DNA of 64,000 nt, from positions 248,001 through 312,000 of the forward strand of contig CANMWQ010000004.1 of the NCBI GenBank assembly GCA_947501685.1, written 5' to 3'. Position 1 is the stretch's first letter. Each line of letters opens with the position of its first letter. Both the position numbers and the translations under genes were made by a program. Origin of the DNA: an uncultured Litoreibacter sp. Its GTDB lineage: Bacteria > Pseudomonadota > Alphaproteobacteria > Rhodobacterales > Rhodobacteraceae. The notes below the pieces were generated by a model that worked only from the letters and a program-made list of their open reading frames with translations, had not been told where the DNA came from and made no database searches. Below, piece by piece: positions 63,480 through 64,000 of this stretch.

Positions 63480-64000
63480 CGACTGGATGGACACGCTGCC
63501 CGAGGCGGCCAAGCTCTACCTCAAGGATAGGCGGCTGGACGAGGTGGAATGCGTGGTCTCCGACCTGCCGGGCATAGCGCGCGGTAAGGCGGTGCCTGCC
63601 TCGAAATTCGCCAGGCAATCACAGTTCTTTTTGCCCAATTCGATTTATTTCCAGACCATTACCGGCGGCTGGGGGGAGGCCGCAGGCGAGGACGGCTTCA
63701 CCGAGCCCGACATGGTCCTGAAACCCGACATGGACACCGCAACCGCCGCCCCCTGGACAGGCGACTGGACCTTGCAAGTGATCCACGACGCCTTCGATCA
63801 AGCGGGCGCGCCTGTGCCGTTTTCGCCGCGCAACGTGCTCAAACGGGTCTGCGCGCTTTACCGCAAGGAGGGCTGGGAGCCCGTCGTGGCCCCGGAAATG
63901 GAGTTCTTTCTTGTGGCCCGCAACATCAACCCGGCGGAAGCCATTCAGCCGATGATGGGCCGCTCAGGCCGCCCGGCTGCCGCGCGTCAGGCCTATTCCA
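63472..64000 (+). CDS. Second glutamine synthetase family protein (3' truncated by window edge)
   Basis: The first 176 residues of a glutamine synthetase-fold enzyme; the rest lies outside the window. It starts MADDWMDTLPEAAKLYLK inside the end of the amidotransferase gene. The beta-grasp part has VECVVSDLPGIARGKAVPAS, parallel to the first copy, and the catalytic part begins with VVAPEMEFFLVARN, where the metal-binding Glu pair is present. It is clearly a paralogue of the gene at 61351, but diverged. The pair around an amidotransferase gene suggests two related gamma-glutamyl ligases with different amine substrates. Confidence 0.85.
   Translation, partial: MADDWMDTLPEAAKLYLKDRRLDEVECVVSDLPGIARGKAVPASKFARQSQFFLPNSIYFQTITGGWGEAAGEDGFTEPDMVLKPDMDTATAAPWTGDWTLQVIHDAFDQAGAPVPFSPRNVLKRVCALYRKEGWEPVVAPEMEFFLVARNINPAEAIQPMMGRSGRPAAARQAYS

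Overview
This 64 kb window is ordinary chromosomal sequence from a GC-rich alphaproteobacterium, most likely a member of the Rhodobacteraceae (Roseobacter group). The grounds are the gene set and its local order (glyQ - DUF6446-like - glyS - ppdK-like; hflK - hflC - DUF2065 - degP), a SAM-II type riboswitch in front of metZ, SD-led ATG/GTG starts, and codon usage that leaves long shadow frames on the opposite strand. The genus is inferred, not proven. I see no rRNA, tRNA, CRISPR array, insertion sequence, integrase or phage gene. Nearly all of the window is coding, in short operons on both strands, and many neighbouring genes are joined by ATGA or TGATG overlaps.

Layout. 1-6.7 kb: 3' part of carA, a membrane glycosyltransferase with an N-terminal MshEN-like (c-di-GMP binding) domain, a GntR regulator, a HAD nucleotidase, a UbiH-like hydroxylase and a class V aminotransferase. 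6.7-11 kb: two overlapping Lrp/AsnC regulators divergent from ilvC, a 57-residue membrane protein and two coupled EamA transporters. 11-15 kb: glmM-folP-folB and a SleB-like wall hydrolase on the minus strand. 15-22 kb: a ppdK-like gene whose ATP-binding motifs are eroded, glyS, a DUF6446-like gene and glyQ. 22-24 kb: a secreted protein with SPOR-like, peptidoglycan-binding and protease-like domains; the protease-like domain has lost its triad. 24-29.4 kb: a ThDP decarboxylase with a C12 tract at its start, then a potassium-uptake set (KtrB-like, KtrA-like, TrkH). 29.5-34.7 kb: a small membrane protein, an HNH nuclease, MgtC, metZ with promoter, SAM-II riboswitch and terminator, folE2, and a tetR gene behind a perfect 28-bp palindrome.

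34.7-45 kb: yciB, an EamA transporter, ftsY, an orphan NuoE-NuoF fusion, a small secreted protein, xseA divergent from purD, an FG-GAP protein and a 2Fe-2S ferredoxin. 45-53.1 kb: a lipoprotein, the membrane-protease set hflK-hflC-DUF2065-degP, gor, rpiA and a Hint-domain protein. 53.2-61.3 kb: thiamine pyrophosphokinase divergent from a very acidic 666-residue protein, DUF2842, purA, secG, pyrG, and a TerB / DUF1330 / TerB trio. 61.3-64 kb: glutamine synthetase-like / glutamine amidotransferase / glutamine synthetase-like genes that look like polyamine catabolism and run off the right edge.

The most unusual items are the proteins that keep a fold but have lost its chemistry (the PPDK-like protein, the protease-like protein and the Hint protein), the MshEN-glycosyltransferase fusion, the orphan NuoEF fusion, the tetR palindrome, and a roughly 31-bp intergenic repeat present at least four times. 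I found no multigene cassette that I would confidently call a new system.
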